Assembly (NCBI GenBank): GCA_963970005.1
Contig: CAXAMN010029083.1
Coordinates: 103,037 to 167,036, forward strand
DNA: 64,000 nt
Direction: 5' to 3'
DNA from: Durusdinium trenchii
Lineage: Eukaryota > Sar > Dinophyceae > Suessiales > Symbiodiniaceae
A model generated the notes under the pieces. The model made no database searches. It saw only the letters and a program-made list of their open reading frames with translations, and was not told the DNA's origin. Of this stretch, positions 54,557-64,000 are shown one piece after another (positions within the stretch are counted from its first letter, which is position 1; each line of letters starts with the position of its first letter). The position numbers were made by a program, and so were the translations under genes.

Positions 54557-54640
54557 CTACTAGCAAGAATGCTCCGTTCGTAGCGATGCCAGGAGCCCCG
54601 AACGCAGCGTCCGATCGCTCCTATACTAGGAGGTTATTTT
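54557..54640. repeat. TACTAGTA-type repeat block
   Basis: CTACTAGCAAGAATGCTCCG, then TAGCGATGCCAGGAGCCCCG and CGCTCCTATACTAGGAGG. The same phrases occur inverted at 18331-18410. Confidence 0.65.
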
Positions 54641-54649
54641 TGGAGGCTT

Positions 54650-55430
54650 TTTAGGTTGTATTGTGTTTCTTTTCTTCAGAACAGGGGTTTGTGGGGTCGA
54701 TGTCCTCTTTCGACCTGTGCGTAAACACGTCGGACAACGTGCCGCGCGGACAACGTGCCGACACGGAACCTGCAGTTCGCCTGCCCTTCTTCGTGCCGTG
54801 CGACACGTCCAAGGTGAAAACATGCACCAAAAGATGAAAGATATGTCGTCAGCCGTGGCCTGTTACCAACCAAGAGAGGTTAAGTGACCTTATAGGACCC
54901 TACTGAGGTACCTATGGGATAGTCTATAGGGTCATTCAACCTCTGTTGGAATGTGTTGAGCACCTGGCTTGTTTGTATTTGGAGATCAGTGTGGATCGAT
55001 GTTCGTGGGATGATGTGATGTCATATGGCAGTGGGTCATGTCAACAGGAGTGATCGTTCGGATCTCTATTCCGAACCCGAAGCTTCACTTGCAATCCTGC
55101 TGCAAGGTTAAACAAACACTTTGCGATGTTTTTTCGTTGCGGACTTTCGTATTATTCGAATGGAATTCTCTCATGGATCCAAGGGTTTCGTCTCAATTGG
55201 AGCAGCAAATTGGCCCAGCTATTCCATTCGAGCATGGACCGCTTTTGCCGCCAGGGTGAAGAAAGCGGCGCCGACCCCTGCGCAGGAGAAGTGTGCTGCG
55301 AGCGTGAACTAGCTGTGAAAACGGGCTCTGACCGAGGGGAGAGTCTGGAGTCTAGATGCTCCATACTATCAGGACCAAGACCTTAAAACATGTCAAACAA
55401 AATCAGTTCCGTTCCAAAAGGATCTTCTGC
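54650..55430. other. No gene confirmed; multi-frame open region 55120-55320
   Basis: All three forward frames are open across 55126-55310, for example MDPRVSSQLEQQIGPAIPF and AARVKKAAPTPAQEKCAASV. An exon is likely somewhere here, but the frame cannot be fixed. Upstream holds two CGGACAACGTGCCG near-copies at 54731-54760. Confidence 0.3.
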
Positions 55431-55440
55431 AGGCCAGGTT

Positions 55441-55545
55441 TTTGCAGCAGCCGACATATCGTCCCGTCAGACGAGCGTCTCGAGCGTCCGACCGGCGGTC
55501 CAGTTCTGCGGACGCATCACCGCTTTGTTTAACCACCCCAGTATG
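55441..55545 (+). CDS. Candidate exon, unrecognised
   Basis: After CAGGCCAG|G the frame reads VFAAADISSRQTSVSSVRPA followed by VQFCGRITALFN. It is Ser/Ala-rich then hydrophobic, GC-rich and flanked by AT-rich DNA. Confidence 0.38.
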
Positions 55546-55549
55546 TACT

Positions 55550-56750
55550 GCCATCTGAAGCAATTGATATCTATATAAGCTGCTATTAGCTATATAATAT
55601 ATAAGTTGCTTGGTCAGAGCATGTCAGCACTTAAACTTGGATGTGGAAGGTTTGATTTGTTGGTGCTATCCTTTCGATGTAGTGCCAGGACCTGGGACAA
55701 CCCCCCATGTACTGAGGCGCCTGGGACCCCAGTTGTCGGGCCAATCTGCCAAGAGGTGGAGAGGGTCTTCATGCTCCATCCGCACAGCGGAACAAATCCA
55801 AGGTGATTGGATCCCACTAGCAATGGTCTCCAACCTACTGGCGATGGCCTCCAAGGTGATTGGATTGTTTGAGACCTCAGAAGTTTCGGGGTACGCGTGT
55901 ACATGCACGCGAGTACACGCCTCGCATATGAAGAACTGCCAGTGGATGGCGGTGGAGTCGGAGTGTGATTGATGACCTGTCCAATTGACTGTCCAAGCAC
56001 ACGGTGATGTTGGAGGATCGCCCAATTTCAGCGAATCACCGCTGGCGGCGCATCACACCTGGGATTTGTGATGGTGACCGCTGAAATCTTCGGCGCGGAG
56101 GAGCTTTCAATGACACGGTTGTAAGACCGGAAGGCCTGTGAATCCGATTTCTGCCTTGGCAGCCGGTCCTAAAGCCTGAAATTTACCTCACCACCTGTTT
56201 GCTGATCCCCGCAGACCTTGCCCTCCAAAACAAGACCCTTCATAGTCCTGATTTTGCTTAGTAAGAACATATTATTGATTTTGCCTATTGGGTGATCTCT
56301 TCTGGCATGGGGAATACGTTGTTTTCTGTTCCCGAGAGCCGCAAATCCCAGGAACATATGCTGCATAGATGCGGACATGGCCGCCCCAAGATCGCTGTCA
56401 TCCGATGGATCCTGTGCTTTTGAGCGGTCATCCCGATGTTGAATTCCAGAAGGAACTTTTTGGGGGCGAAGCCGGCGCAGAGCTCCCAACAGGTCGCAAG
56501 TGAGCGAATGACCGAATACAAGAGACAATCATATCATCAACCGACCCATGAGGAAGCGTCGCATGCTGGTGTCACCGACCCATGCCGTGCATTTCCTTGA
56601 GGTGAATGCATTCAATCTGTGCCAAGCTGAGCGATTGCTGAGCTTGGGTGAATCGCATATAGGTGCCATTGAACCAAGAAGACTGTTCATCGAGTCCGAA
56701 GTATGCCCCAAATCGTTCCTGAGTCCTGGCATTACTCTTCCCAACAGGCT
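55550..56750. other. No gene confirmed
   Basis: CTCCAACCTACTGGCGATGG lies near 55832 between two copies of AAGGTGATTGGAT (55801, 55852). A forward frame at 56548-56757 (HFLEVNAFNLCQAERLLSLG) looks helical and may hold an exon; the reverse frame is also open. Confidence 0.3.
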
Positions 56751-56756
56751 ACCTTA

Positions 56757-56825
56757 GCAAGAAGCTACTAGTAACTATAGCTCCTGGCATTACTTACTAG
56801 TAACAAGAAGCTACGTAGCTCCTTC
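56757..56825. repeat. TACTAGTA-type repeat block
   Basis: AGCAAGAAGCTACTAGTAAC, then CTCCTGGCATTACTTACTAG and TAACAAGAAGCTACGTAGC. Orientation as at 9911. Confidence 0.7.
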
Positions 56826-57189
56826 CGTCACCGAGGTCAACCGCGGAGGGGCGAACCACTGCGGGGATGACGAATGACGTGCGTCGTGCGTACCATAGGC
56901 AAATGAAGCGAAAAGGACCGGGGAAAAAAAGGCGGGTCATCGAGCAGCTCCGGAGCTTCTAGAACGGTTTTGAACAGAAGCGCGCGGTTCTTCAAACTCG
57001 CAGGTGGGGCCGCAACTTTGGTATATAGACGTGTTGTTTCAGAGCTCGGTGAAGTTGCTGGATGCCAACTGGCCATGCGACCTCCAACGGTCCCTCTCCG
57101 GTCCCTCTCCGGGCGTCGTCGTATGTCGTCGTCCGGAGGTCCATCTGCACCGTCCGGGGGTCGTCAGATCAATCGGAAACTGCGGTGAG

Positions 57190-57305
57190 TGGACCTTCAG
57201 TCGTCAGGTCCGTGGTTTTGTGGGGCCCTATCACGACGACACGAGTCTGGGACTGGCAGATTTACAGGATGGGGTGATTTACAGAATGTCACATGTATAC
57301 CCGTT
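57190..57305 (+). CDS. Candidate exon, unrecognised
   Basis: After CTTCAG the frame reads RQVRGFVGPYHDDTSLGLAD followed by LQDGVIYRM. Another open stretch in the same frame just upstream (LWYIDVLFQSSVKLLDANWP, near 57020-57080) may be a second exon of the same gene. Confidence 0.4.
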
Positions 57306-57319
57306 CGCCTTCAGTGGTT

Positions 57320-58095
57320 GACCACTAAAAGAATGGTTGTCACTGATGGTGTGATGATTCCAGATCCTTCGTAAAACGGTTGATCGAATCCTAGGGTATA
57401 CGGTAAGTCCCACTGGTCGTGTCTGGGATATGATCCCAGACCCACAGGGGGTTCGATCGCCCACAGCCCACCGTTCTTTTCGGGACAGCAAGACGACGTG
57501 GCACTCATCGGAGCCGGGAAGAAGGTGGAGTGGTCCGGGAAATGAATCTGTTTGTGATCAGCAGGTCCTTTGATCATTTGGTATCCTTTGAGGTCCTTTC
57601 TCTTCATGCTGAAGGCGCATTTTAGCTTTGGGTATAGCTTGGCGATGCTTGAGGTAGACTCGTGTTGAACTGCCGTTCAAAGACAGCTCATCAAGGCGAC
57701 CAAGAGCCCAAATGGTATTCATGTAATGATTTGCACATCGGATGCGGGCAAGCCTGCAGGGCGACCGTAAAAATAGACACAATCTATAGATCTATATCTA
57801 TATATATTAATTAAATATTATTAAACATATTCGCTGTGGATCAAAACACCAAGGGGACGGACCGCTTGACCGACTGCGGCGTGACTGGTCATTCGCTACA
57901 TTGGTGGACTGGTCGGGCTCCAATGTATTACGATAAGTATTACGATGTATCGATCCATCACAGTTACGAATGCTGCAGCTTATTGCATCAACCAGTTGTT
58001 TTGAGTTTGGGACTCCTTCTTTTTGAACCCGATAGATAGCCCTATCCTGCCCCAGCATCCGATAGCATATGCATCCATGGTATTCACCGACAGAG
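57320..58095. other. No gene recognised
   Basis: Short frames only. TCTATAGATCTATATCTATA near 57783 and GTATTACGATAAGTATTACG near 57926 are simple local repeats. Confidence 0.3.
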
Positions 58096-58099
58096 ACAG

Positions 58100-58425
58100 A
58101 CCGTGCCTTTCGACCATGCCATGGGCGCCTTGCTGTGCCTCGCGCGGACGCCCGGACGGGCACGCACGCCGCAGTGCGGCCGACCGCGGGTGTGGCCGAC
58201 GGCGGTGGGTGGTCAGGCCCGAACGAGTCGAGGGAGACACTGTCCGCTGTCGGCAGAGTCAAAGAATCCGCCCCTGCGAAAGATCTGGAGTTCGGAAGCG
58301 AGTTCGGGTTCGCATCCAGGGTTCCCTGGGTCTGGCTGGCGATCTCGCCGGAGTCATTGTCCAACTGGGGTGGGATCCTTGAAGATCCTTTCAGATCTTT
58401 ACGGCAGGTTTCATAGAAGATCATA
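58100..58425. CDS. GC-rich open region, strand and frame undecided
   Basis: All forward frames and a 205-codon reverse frame are open. The forward frame with ETLSAVGRVKESAPAKDLEF followed by GSEFGFASRVPWVWLAIS has the best composition. It probably contains one or two exons. Confidence 0.3.
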
Positions 58426-58869
58426 GAAGTAGTTGGAGGGACAATTTTTTTGGGTCAATCATGGTCAATCCATGTCGAATGCTGTTCTGAACTCGATCTT
58501 GCTGTGAGCCGATCAATGAGTGACCAGCTGTCGATGATTTGGGACAAATTTGGACATTTGATGGGCATAGGTCAAGGATGGTAGATGTGAACCCGTCCAA
58601 CTCAGCGGCGCAGCGGTAAGGTGTTTTCTGTTCAATCCAGGTCAAGACATTCAAAGACGATGCTTCAAGTGTTTTTGAAACAACATGGGTAGAGTTTGGG
58701 CTTTGATCTCAAGTCCCTGACCAGTGGCTAAGAGCTTAGAGATTTCAGGTCTAGGTATTTGACACATTATCATGAACTAAGTATAGGGCCTAAACTAAGA
58801 CCCATTCCTCCGACACTGTCGGAGCGTGCTCGACTCCAAGGCCCCATATGTTTCTTCTTCGGGGTCGGA

Positions 58870-59095
58870 CCGTGCCTGGGAGGTCTCCCTCTTTGAACAC
58901 ACACCCATTTGAAGTCGACGTGTTTGTACATCACTTGGGCGAAGATTTCTGCCCGAAGATCGCTCTCAAACTTGAGGCCGGAGCCAGGACGGCCGCTGCA
59001 ACAGCTGTTCTCCCTGCACGGCTGGCCCAGAATCACTGGCGAAAGGAGGGGAAAGAAGGAATGATATCCCGCCAAAGGATGCAAAAGGCAGAGGT
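58870..59095 (+). CDS. Candidate exon, unrecognised
   Basis: An open frame of 135 codons (58848-59255) whose first two thirds read FEVDVFVHHLGEDFCPKIAL, then KLEAGARTAAATAVLPARLA and MISRQRMQK before GCAGAGG, a GC donor. Good codon-like composition. Product unknown. Confidence 0.42.
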
Positions 59096-59584
59096 GTTTC
59101 ACCTGGGGCGTTGGCAAACTGTTGGAAACATCATTGGTTGGGGAGTAGAGCTCAGAACACCCCCGGCCGATGGGAAGCCATTAAGCGAACGAAGCAAAGC
59201 ACTCTGTCTCGTGTTGTGGCACGCGGGTGAAGAGCAAGGTTTTCGAGCTGAGTAGGATTGCACACACACTCTCAGAGCTAAAGCACATCATCGCCAGTGG
59301 ACACCAAAACATAGACCATTTTTGTTCGTCAAAACGATTATTGGGGACTCCCTGTCTCCATCAACAGGTTGGGGCCTTCTCGCATGCTTGAGACACACAC
59401 CTTGGGATATGGGGGATGAGCTGGAAATCAATTTGTGTTTCAGGTCAAGGCTGACCGGAAGCGCCAGAAAGGGTGTCAGCTGAGAACGGAATCTCAGCGA
59501 TGTCTTGCCCTTCATGAAGTGTTTTTGGGTCTGTGATTCTGATCCGACGGTCCTCGAGTTCGACTCACCCTCTTTGTTGCAGCC

Positions 59585-59670
59585 GCCCGGCTCAAGGACA
59601 GTTCCGTTGTTCTTCCCCGTGAGGGGTTGGTGATTGCAGAGTTTTTGACCCGACGCGATGGTGGCGTCGA
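59585..59670 (+). CDS. Candidate exon, unrecognised
   Basis: Reads LKDSSVVLPREGLVIAEFLT followed by RRDGGVD, ending GTCGACG|GTGATC. A good donor and a protein-like frame. Confidence 0.4.
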
Positions 59671-59679
59671 CGGTGATCA

Positions 59680-60430
59680 TGGCGTTAAACCTGGCCTTCT
59701 TGGGGAATCATATACACAACTATGGTGGACACGTGAAGTCTTTGATTGCGCTCTCGTGGGAGTTTCTCAACAGCAGCCTTCGTTCAAGGTCGTCCTGCAA
59801 AGATGCAGCACGGGAAGCAAAGGTGAATGAAGCACTCTGGGACGCTTGGATTGACAGATGGCACTTGACTTCTTTTCCCAGGAACTTATAAGATACACCA
59901 TGACTTGGGTGCGCAGCTTCTCCTACACAAATTCCTCACTACTTTCTGCGTGCAACCTTGCAAAGAAAAACCCTTACTCACCATCACTGCCATCAGTGGT
60001 AATAAAGAACAATCCCAGGTCATGAGTTCTATGCTTGGGGGAGGGGTCATCTAGAAGACAAAGGCCAAGTCGTGGTCCAGCAGTTCCAGATGCTTTTTAG
60101 TGCCCAAGTGAGGGGACAAAGGGCACGTATGGGCACATCATAAGTTCCTCCAACATCCTCCAACAGGTATCCCCTTTGGAACTGCTCCTTTGTTCTCCAG
60201 GCAGGGTGTCATTTGGTGCATTTAGTTACATTCATTCCCTTTTCCAAAGACCTACAGTATCTCAGAAAGCCTAATACAATTCTGAACCGATTTCACGGCC
60301 AACATGTTGGGTGTTTTGGTTCAAGTCGCAAGTCGACCGAAATTGCAGGAAACACCACGCCAAACCGGTCCATTTCAGTCCCAAACCTGGCGTCGCGGGC
60401 GTGGTGGCGCTTTCACCGGTGGGCGGGGTC
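59680..60430. other. No gene recognised; CTCCAACA word at 60146
   Basis: TCCTCCAACATCCTCCAACA at 60146-60165 matches the word seen in hairpin elements at 10101, 20647 and 33181. Otherwise short frames only. Confidence 0.3.
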
Positions 60431-60436
60431 CGCCAG

Positions 60437-60540
60437 GAGGTGCGCGCGCGGACCTACCGGCACTCGATCGAGTTTATGATCCATCAGAGCGCGGTGGCGG
60501 TCTTTGGGATGGGCCACGCGCACCGAGTGGATGTGATCGG
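60437..60540 (+). CDS. Candidate exon, unrecognised
   Basis: The frame reads RQEVRARTYRHSIEFMIHQS followed by AVAVFGMGHAHRVDVIG. Alternating charged and hydrophobic segments; GC-rich; followed by GAGAGAG (a GA donor is possible). Family not recognised. Confidence 0.42.
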
Positions 60541-60726
60541 GAGAGAGAGTAGGGATGTGAAAACAGCGAGCAACAGACGGAAGGAAGGGAAGGTGGAAGT
60601 GGGAAACACCACAGAAACTCATTGGTTTGCTGATTCTCGCTTTTTCTTCCATTGTGTTCCAACAGTGATCCAATAGTGCTCACTCACGTTTGGTTCCTTC
60701 CTTTTGTGTCTTTCCGATCTTTACAG

Positions 60727-60881
60727 ATGAAGGATCCCATCAGTCATATAACGTGAGGATCTTGGGAACCTCGCACCCGAATCGAGAATCTCCGTCGAGA
60801 ACTCGTTGTGTTCGTTTCGGGCTCAGCTCGGTGGGTTTGAGAAGAAAGAAACCCATCGTTGATGTTCCAGACTTCAGGTGC
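60727..60881 (+). CDS. Candidate exon, basic
   Basis: Bounded by TTTACAG and GACTTCAG|GTGCTG. It reads DEGSHQSYNVRILGTSHPNR, then GLSSVGLRRKKPIVDVPDF. Product unknown. Confidence 0.42.
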
Positions 60882-60899
60882 TGCATTCCATAAGAATCT

Positions 60900-61440
60900 A
60901 TAAAGATCAATAAATTAAAGTGTAAAGTGAAGATGACCTCTAATCGATTTAAACGGGACATTCCAGCTGATTATAGAACTTTTTGCAGACACTGTTTGTT
61001 GCTTTTAATTTGGGATCTTTTCTAGCTAATGTGCATGGCACAGAACGAATCGTGCCACGTTCACTTCCACATTGACATACAAATCTAGGCTTCCATGCCA
61101 GGGGTGTTAGGGAGACGGCATATACTATTATTAGATCTTATTGGATATAATTAGACTGGTGTTTTGGAATATTCGGAAACTGTCCAGCACGATCATTGCT
61201 CTTATGGCAGAAGCCAACTATTTTCCGTTTTGGCGCAGACTCGCAGGCCGAAAGCACACTGTGGAATGTGAACAAGTTTACTGTTTATATGCATCTATTT
61301 AATATATATGCATATGCATTTAGGAGGTAACCGGTAACGAATGAGTCAAATGAGTCTTTAAAAACTGAGTATCCGGTCATGAGCCTGTTTTAAAAAAAAC
61401 AAAAACACAAAAACATATCAATTCCAAGCTGTTTCACGAT
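60900..61440. other. AT-rich stretch without genes
   Basis: Contains TTAATATATATGCATATGCA near 61300 and poly-A/CAAAAACA near 61395. Nothing recognised. Confidence 0.5.
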
Positions 61441-61454
61441 TCGGGGGCGGATCG

Positions 61455-61572
61455 GGTTTAGACGCTTCGTACCTTTGGGCTGCGGGACCCGGCAGTGGTG
61501 CTTCACGTCAATTTTCCGCTTCGACGAGGCTTCAGCATGAGCCTGGAGCCTTCCTTCACACAACTGGTCCAG
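61455..61572 (+). CDS. Candidate exon, unrecognised
   Basis: Reads LRDPAVVLHVNFPLRRGFSM followed by SLEPSFTQLVQ, ending CTGGTCCAG|GTGGGT. A good donor with balanced composition. Confidence 0.45.
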
Positions 61573-61799
61573 GTGGGTTTCATGCTTTCCGTGCCTTGAT
61601 GATGATGGAGGGTATCGTTTCTCAGGCGCGACGGTGTGAAATAGAGGACATAAAGATGAATAAAATCGACCGGGGAAGTTCAGTCGGGTATTTGTTGGGT
61701 CTGCCTTGCTTGTTCAGTTTTGAGACACCTCCTGGCGAACTGAGTCAATCCGCAAGTCCCGGCCGGGGAAGTTGCGGTGATTCATCGCCACACATCGCC

Positions 61800-61998
61800 G
61801 ACATGGCCAGTTGCGTTCCGTGTCGTTCGGCGCTTCAAGGTGTACTTGGCACACCACTGCGTTTGCAGTGGGAGATTAACCTTGAACGCGGCCAATTTGA
61901 GGACGATTTATATCCTTTTCTACAGCTCCTTGGTGACGACGCTCGAGCACCCCCCAAGAAACCATACGGTGACGGTGGTCCCAGGAGAACGTCAGGTT
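61800..61998 (+). CDS. Candidate exon, frame undecided
   Basis: One frame reads VVRRFKVYLAHHCVCSGRLT, then TIYILFYSSLVTTLEHPPRN (a possible membrane helix). Another reads LQWEINLERGQFEDDLYPFL. Both are open; it is an exon in one of them. Confidence 0.35.
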
Positions 61999-61999
61999 A

Positions 62000-62945
62000 G
62001 CCGTTGCTTGGGACCTGTTCGACGCATGAGATGAGTTTGGACGAACCGAACCCATGAGTTTTCTTTGGAACCCCCAAAACCACTGGTTGGTAGAGGAAAA
62101 CCATCTTCCGGGGAGCCATTGTCAAGGTCCATGTGAGTTTTCGGGAGTGTAATTGATCATTCTTTCTTTCCTGGTTCCCTGGTGAATCCTCTGGGCATGG
62201 GGAATCGTTATGTTTGCCCACCTAGCTGCTAGGAACCCAAACCCTGCCCGGTCTCGGTGATGTTGTGCAATCATTAAGAAGCACCGAATGAGGAACACCC
62301 AAGCCCTACCCCTCCCGCCCACCGGTACCGCACGGTTTTTCTTTATCGGATGGTATCGATATCGCTTGCGGATGGCACACAAGTGCAGAGGTGTTTGACT
62401 ATATTGAGCACTGTTTGACTATTTAGATTGAAGTTGGGGTGACCTTCCACAGCGGGTGACCTCCCACCGTTGAGCTACGGCTCCCAAGGTCCCCACCTCC
62501 GACGAAAGTGCTACCACTATCTACTTCTAGTTGACCGAAAACGTTATTTGCCCCGTGGTGCTAGCTTCCGTCAGGCTCTTTCGTCTTCTTCGTTTTGGCG
62601 AATGTGTGGCAGAAGGACGACTCTGGTGGTCGTGCAATCACCAACCAGACCTTCAATGCTGGTTCCCGCATGTGTCCTGCATATAAAATTCAGTGATCAC
62701 TTGGTCATGGCCCTCATGGGTTTAAGGATGAAGCCTAGACTGCCAAGATGTTTTGTTGGCATTTCTGTACAAGTAGTTTTTTTGGGCCTCAAAAAATAGG
62801 CTCCTCAAGCGGCTTCCTCTGCAAGCATCGGGGCTTCGTTGAAGGGTGATTTTTCTTCACCAGCTGAAGAGGCAATGAAGCAACTCGTAAGCAGGACCAA
62901 GACATGTTGGGACTGCAGCGTTCCCAAAGAACAATTGTAAATATG
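62000..62945. other. No gene recognised
   Basis: Includes a minus-strand tRNA-like half (see rejected items) and short frames. A forward frame at 62470-62799 is open but has no convincing exon edges. Confidence 0.3.
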
Positions 62946-62958
62946 ACATGCTTTCAGG

Positions 62959-63113
62959 GTCAGGGCCAACAAGCAGACCTGCTACCAGGCGCTCAACTCC
63001 CACTGCGGTCGTCTTCCTGTCACTGATTCTGATTCGGCCACGCCGGCGCTCCAAACCCGCTGGCCAAGGATCATGTCTGTGATCTTCATGGATACCCTGA
63101 CGGCGCTGCCCAG
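62959..63113 (+). CDS. Candidate exon, unrecognised
   Basis: After CTTTCAG|G, the frame reads RANKQTCYQALNSHCGRLPV followed by TDSDSATPALQTRWPRIMSV and IFMDTLTALP before CAG|GCAGGTGG. A following open piece (VAISCTEVFQYSMQQDWMC) could be a second exon. The reverse strand is also open for 128 codons. Confidence 0.42.
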
Positions 63114-63266
63114 GCAGGTGGCTATCTCCTGCACGGAAGTCTTCCAGTACTCCATGCAACAGGACTGGATGTGTGCTGCGTGTGCTAAACACGGCCATCG
63201 TTGGATGTTTGGAATGCAAGGAAGAAGGAAAGCAGCCGACCACACCACCGCCAACCCAACAGCAGT

Positions 63267-63330
63267 AGCATCATAATCAACAACAACAACAACACCAACC
63301 CAGCAACAACAACTATAACTATACAAGAAC
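63267..63330. repeat. (CAA)n-rich stretch
   Basis: AACAACAACAACAACACC and a second short run; similar in type to the array at 1537. Confidence 0.8.
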
Positions 63331-63708
63331 AACTACATCAGAGCAAGAACAAGAGCTGGATGTGAGAAGAGTATTTTGTTCAATGAAGACCTCAGTTCCC
63401 CCGTCCATGTTGGTCACGTGTAGCGAACGGCAAATCAGAAGCATATGACCATGAATCCATGGTTGTTGGTTGGCCTTCAAGACACGCATTGGGCACCGTT
63501 TGTACACTTGAACCCCTGAAACTGCCTGAAACGCTTAGGATGTTTGGTTTATGAGGGAAAAGCGAAACCCTGTTAGCAACATGTATTGTAATTGTATTAA
63601 TAACCACTTGTAACTTGTAACTTGCTAATCATGCTCACGACTCACAGTGCCATTGATGTTTGTCACCACTCACAATACTACATCTTGCACAAGCTTTGCG
63701 GACTGCAG

Positions 63709-63822
63709 GACATCACCGAGACCGTTGGTTTTGCTTGGGTGCAAGCTCTCGTTTGCGCCGGAATCACCATCTTTTCCGTGGTGTTGGAGTGCCCTGGAAG
63801 CCACGAGGACGGTGTTCGATGA
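63709..63822 (+). CDS. Candidate last exon with a membrane helix
   Basis: After GGACTGCAG|G the frame reads DITETVGFAWVQALVCAGIT, then IFSVVLECPGSHEDGVR and a TGA at 63820-63822. One hydrophobic helix near the C-terminus with a short polar tail. Product unknown. Confidence 0.45.
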   Translation, partial: DITETVGFAWVQALVCAGITIFSVVLECPGSHEDGVR

Positions 63823-63829
63823 GGGACAA

Positions 63830-64000
63830 CGGCAGTGACAAGGGGAACCGGGAGTGACTGCTGGGTTTTGGCCCAAAAGCTGTTCTATCCTTTGTGAGTG
63901 TGTGTGTGTGTGCGTGTCAACATGAGTGAAAGCTTACACCACCCATTTATACTGATAGATGGTGTCATTCTTGGTTGTACGCAATGATCAGGTATTTTTG
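63830..64000. other. No gene; short (TG)n at 63896-63913
   Basis: Only a GTGTGTGTGTGTGCGTG dinucleotide run stands out. Confidence 0.6.

Noticed and set aside
57807-58424. 205-codon reverse frame
   Set aside because: Lies opposite a GC-rich region where all forward frames are also open; the 5' half is AT-rich with no protein character, so it is not called as a gene.
62450-62487. Minus-strand tRNA-like 5' half (GGGAGCCGTAGCTCAACGG)
   Set aside because: The A-box-like start is good, but no B box and no matching 3' acceptor strand follow, so it is not a tRNA gene.

Overview
This is nuclear sequence from a eukaryote with sparse genes and tiny exons, most likely a dinoflagellate and plausibly a Symbiodiniaceae alga. 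The evidence is one gene that can be assembled completely (5501-7484), whose four introns start with GC, GA, GC and GC and end with AG. Each intron has AG|G at both ends, which is a hallmark of dinoflagellate introns. A second gene (33718-39278) shows GA-AG, GT-AG and GC-AG introns. Open frames are short, GC-rich islands lie in moderately AT-rich DNA, and simple repeats are abundant. Two assembly gaps (10 N and 100 N) show that this is draft scaffold sequence.

Layout. 1-5.5 kb: tandem and simple repeats, then dispersed repeats. 5.5-7.5 kb: a complete five-exon single-RRM RNA-binding protein gene. 8-33.7 kb: isolated candidate exons (most without recognisable family), hairpin elements, dispersed repeats and a duplicated block around a gap at 10.3-11.3 kb. 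33.7-39.3 kb: an ARF-like small GTPase gene with CTG-rich repeat arrays in a long intron. 39.3-46.5 kb: candidate exons, an AT-rich tract, a ~42-bp minisatellite and a microsatellite around a gap.

The main find is 46.55-53.52 kb: an AT-rich insertion carrying a decayed Polinton-like virus or virophage-like element. It holds an acidic zinc-finger protein, an FtsK/HerA (A32-like) packaging ATPase, a zinc-ribbon protein, a small coiled-coil protein, a C5-cytosine DNA methyltransferase, a retroviral-type integrase and a GIY-YIG endonuclease. G-rich candidate terminal inverted repeats flank it. No capsid protein, protease or polymerase gene is visible, and nearly every gene has frameshifts or stops. 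A 2.2-kb hAT DNA transposon with 12-bp terminal inverted repeats and a flush TTATGA target duplication sits just upstream of the methyltransferase. It carries a hAT C-terminal dimerisation domain and a ubiquitin/SUMO-like open frame. The order of events can be read: viral integration, then hAT insertion, then decay.

53.5-64 kb returns to host-type DNA with scattered candidate exons. Exon calls outside the two reconstructed host genes are frame-and-splice-signal judgements, and their confidence values reflect that.
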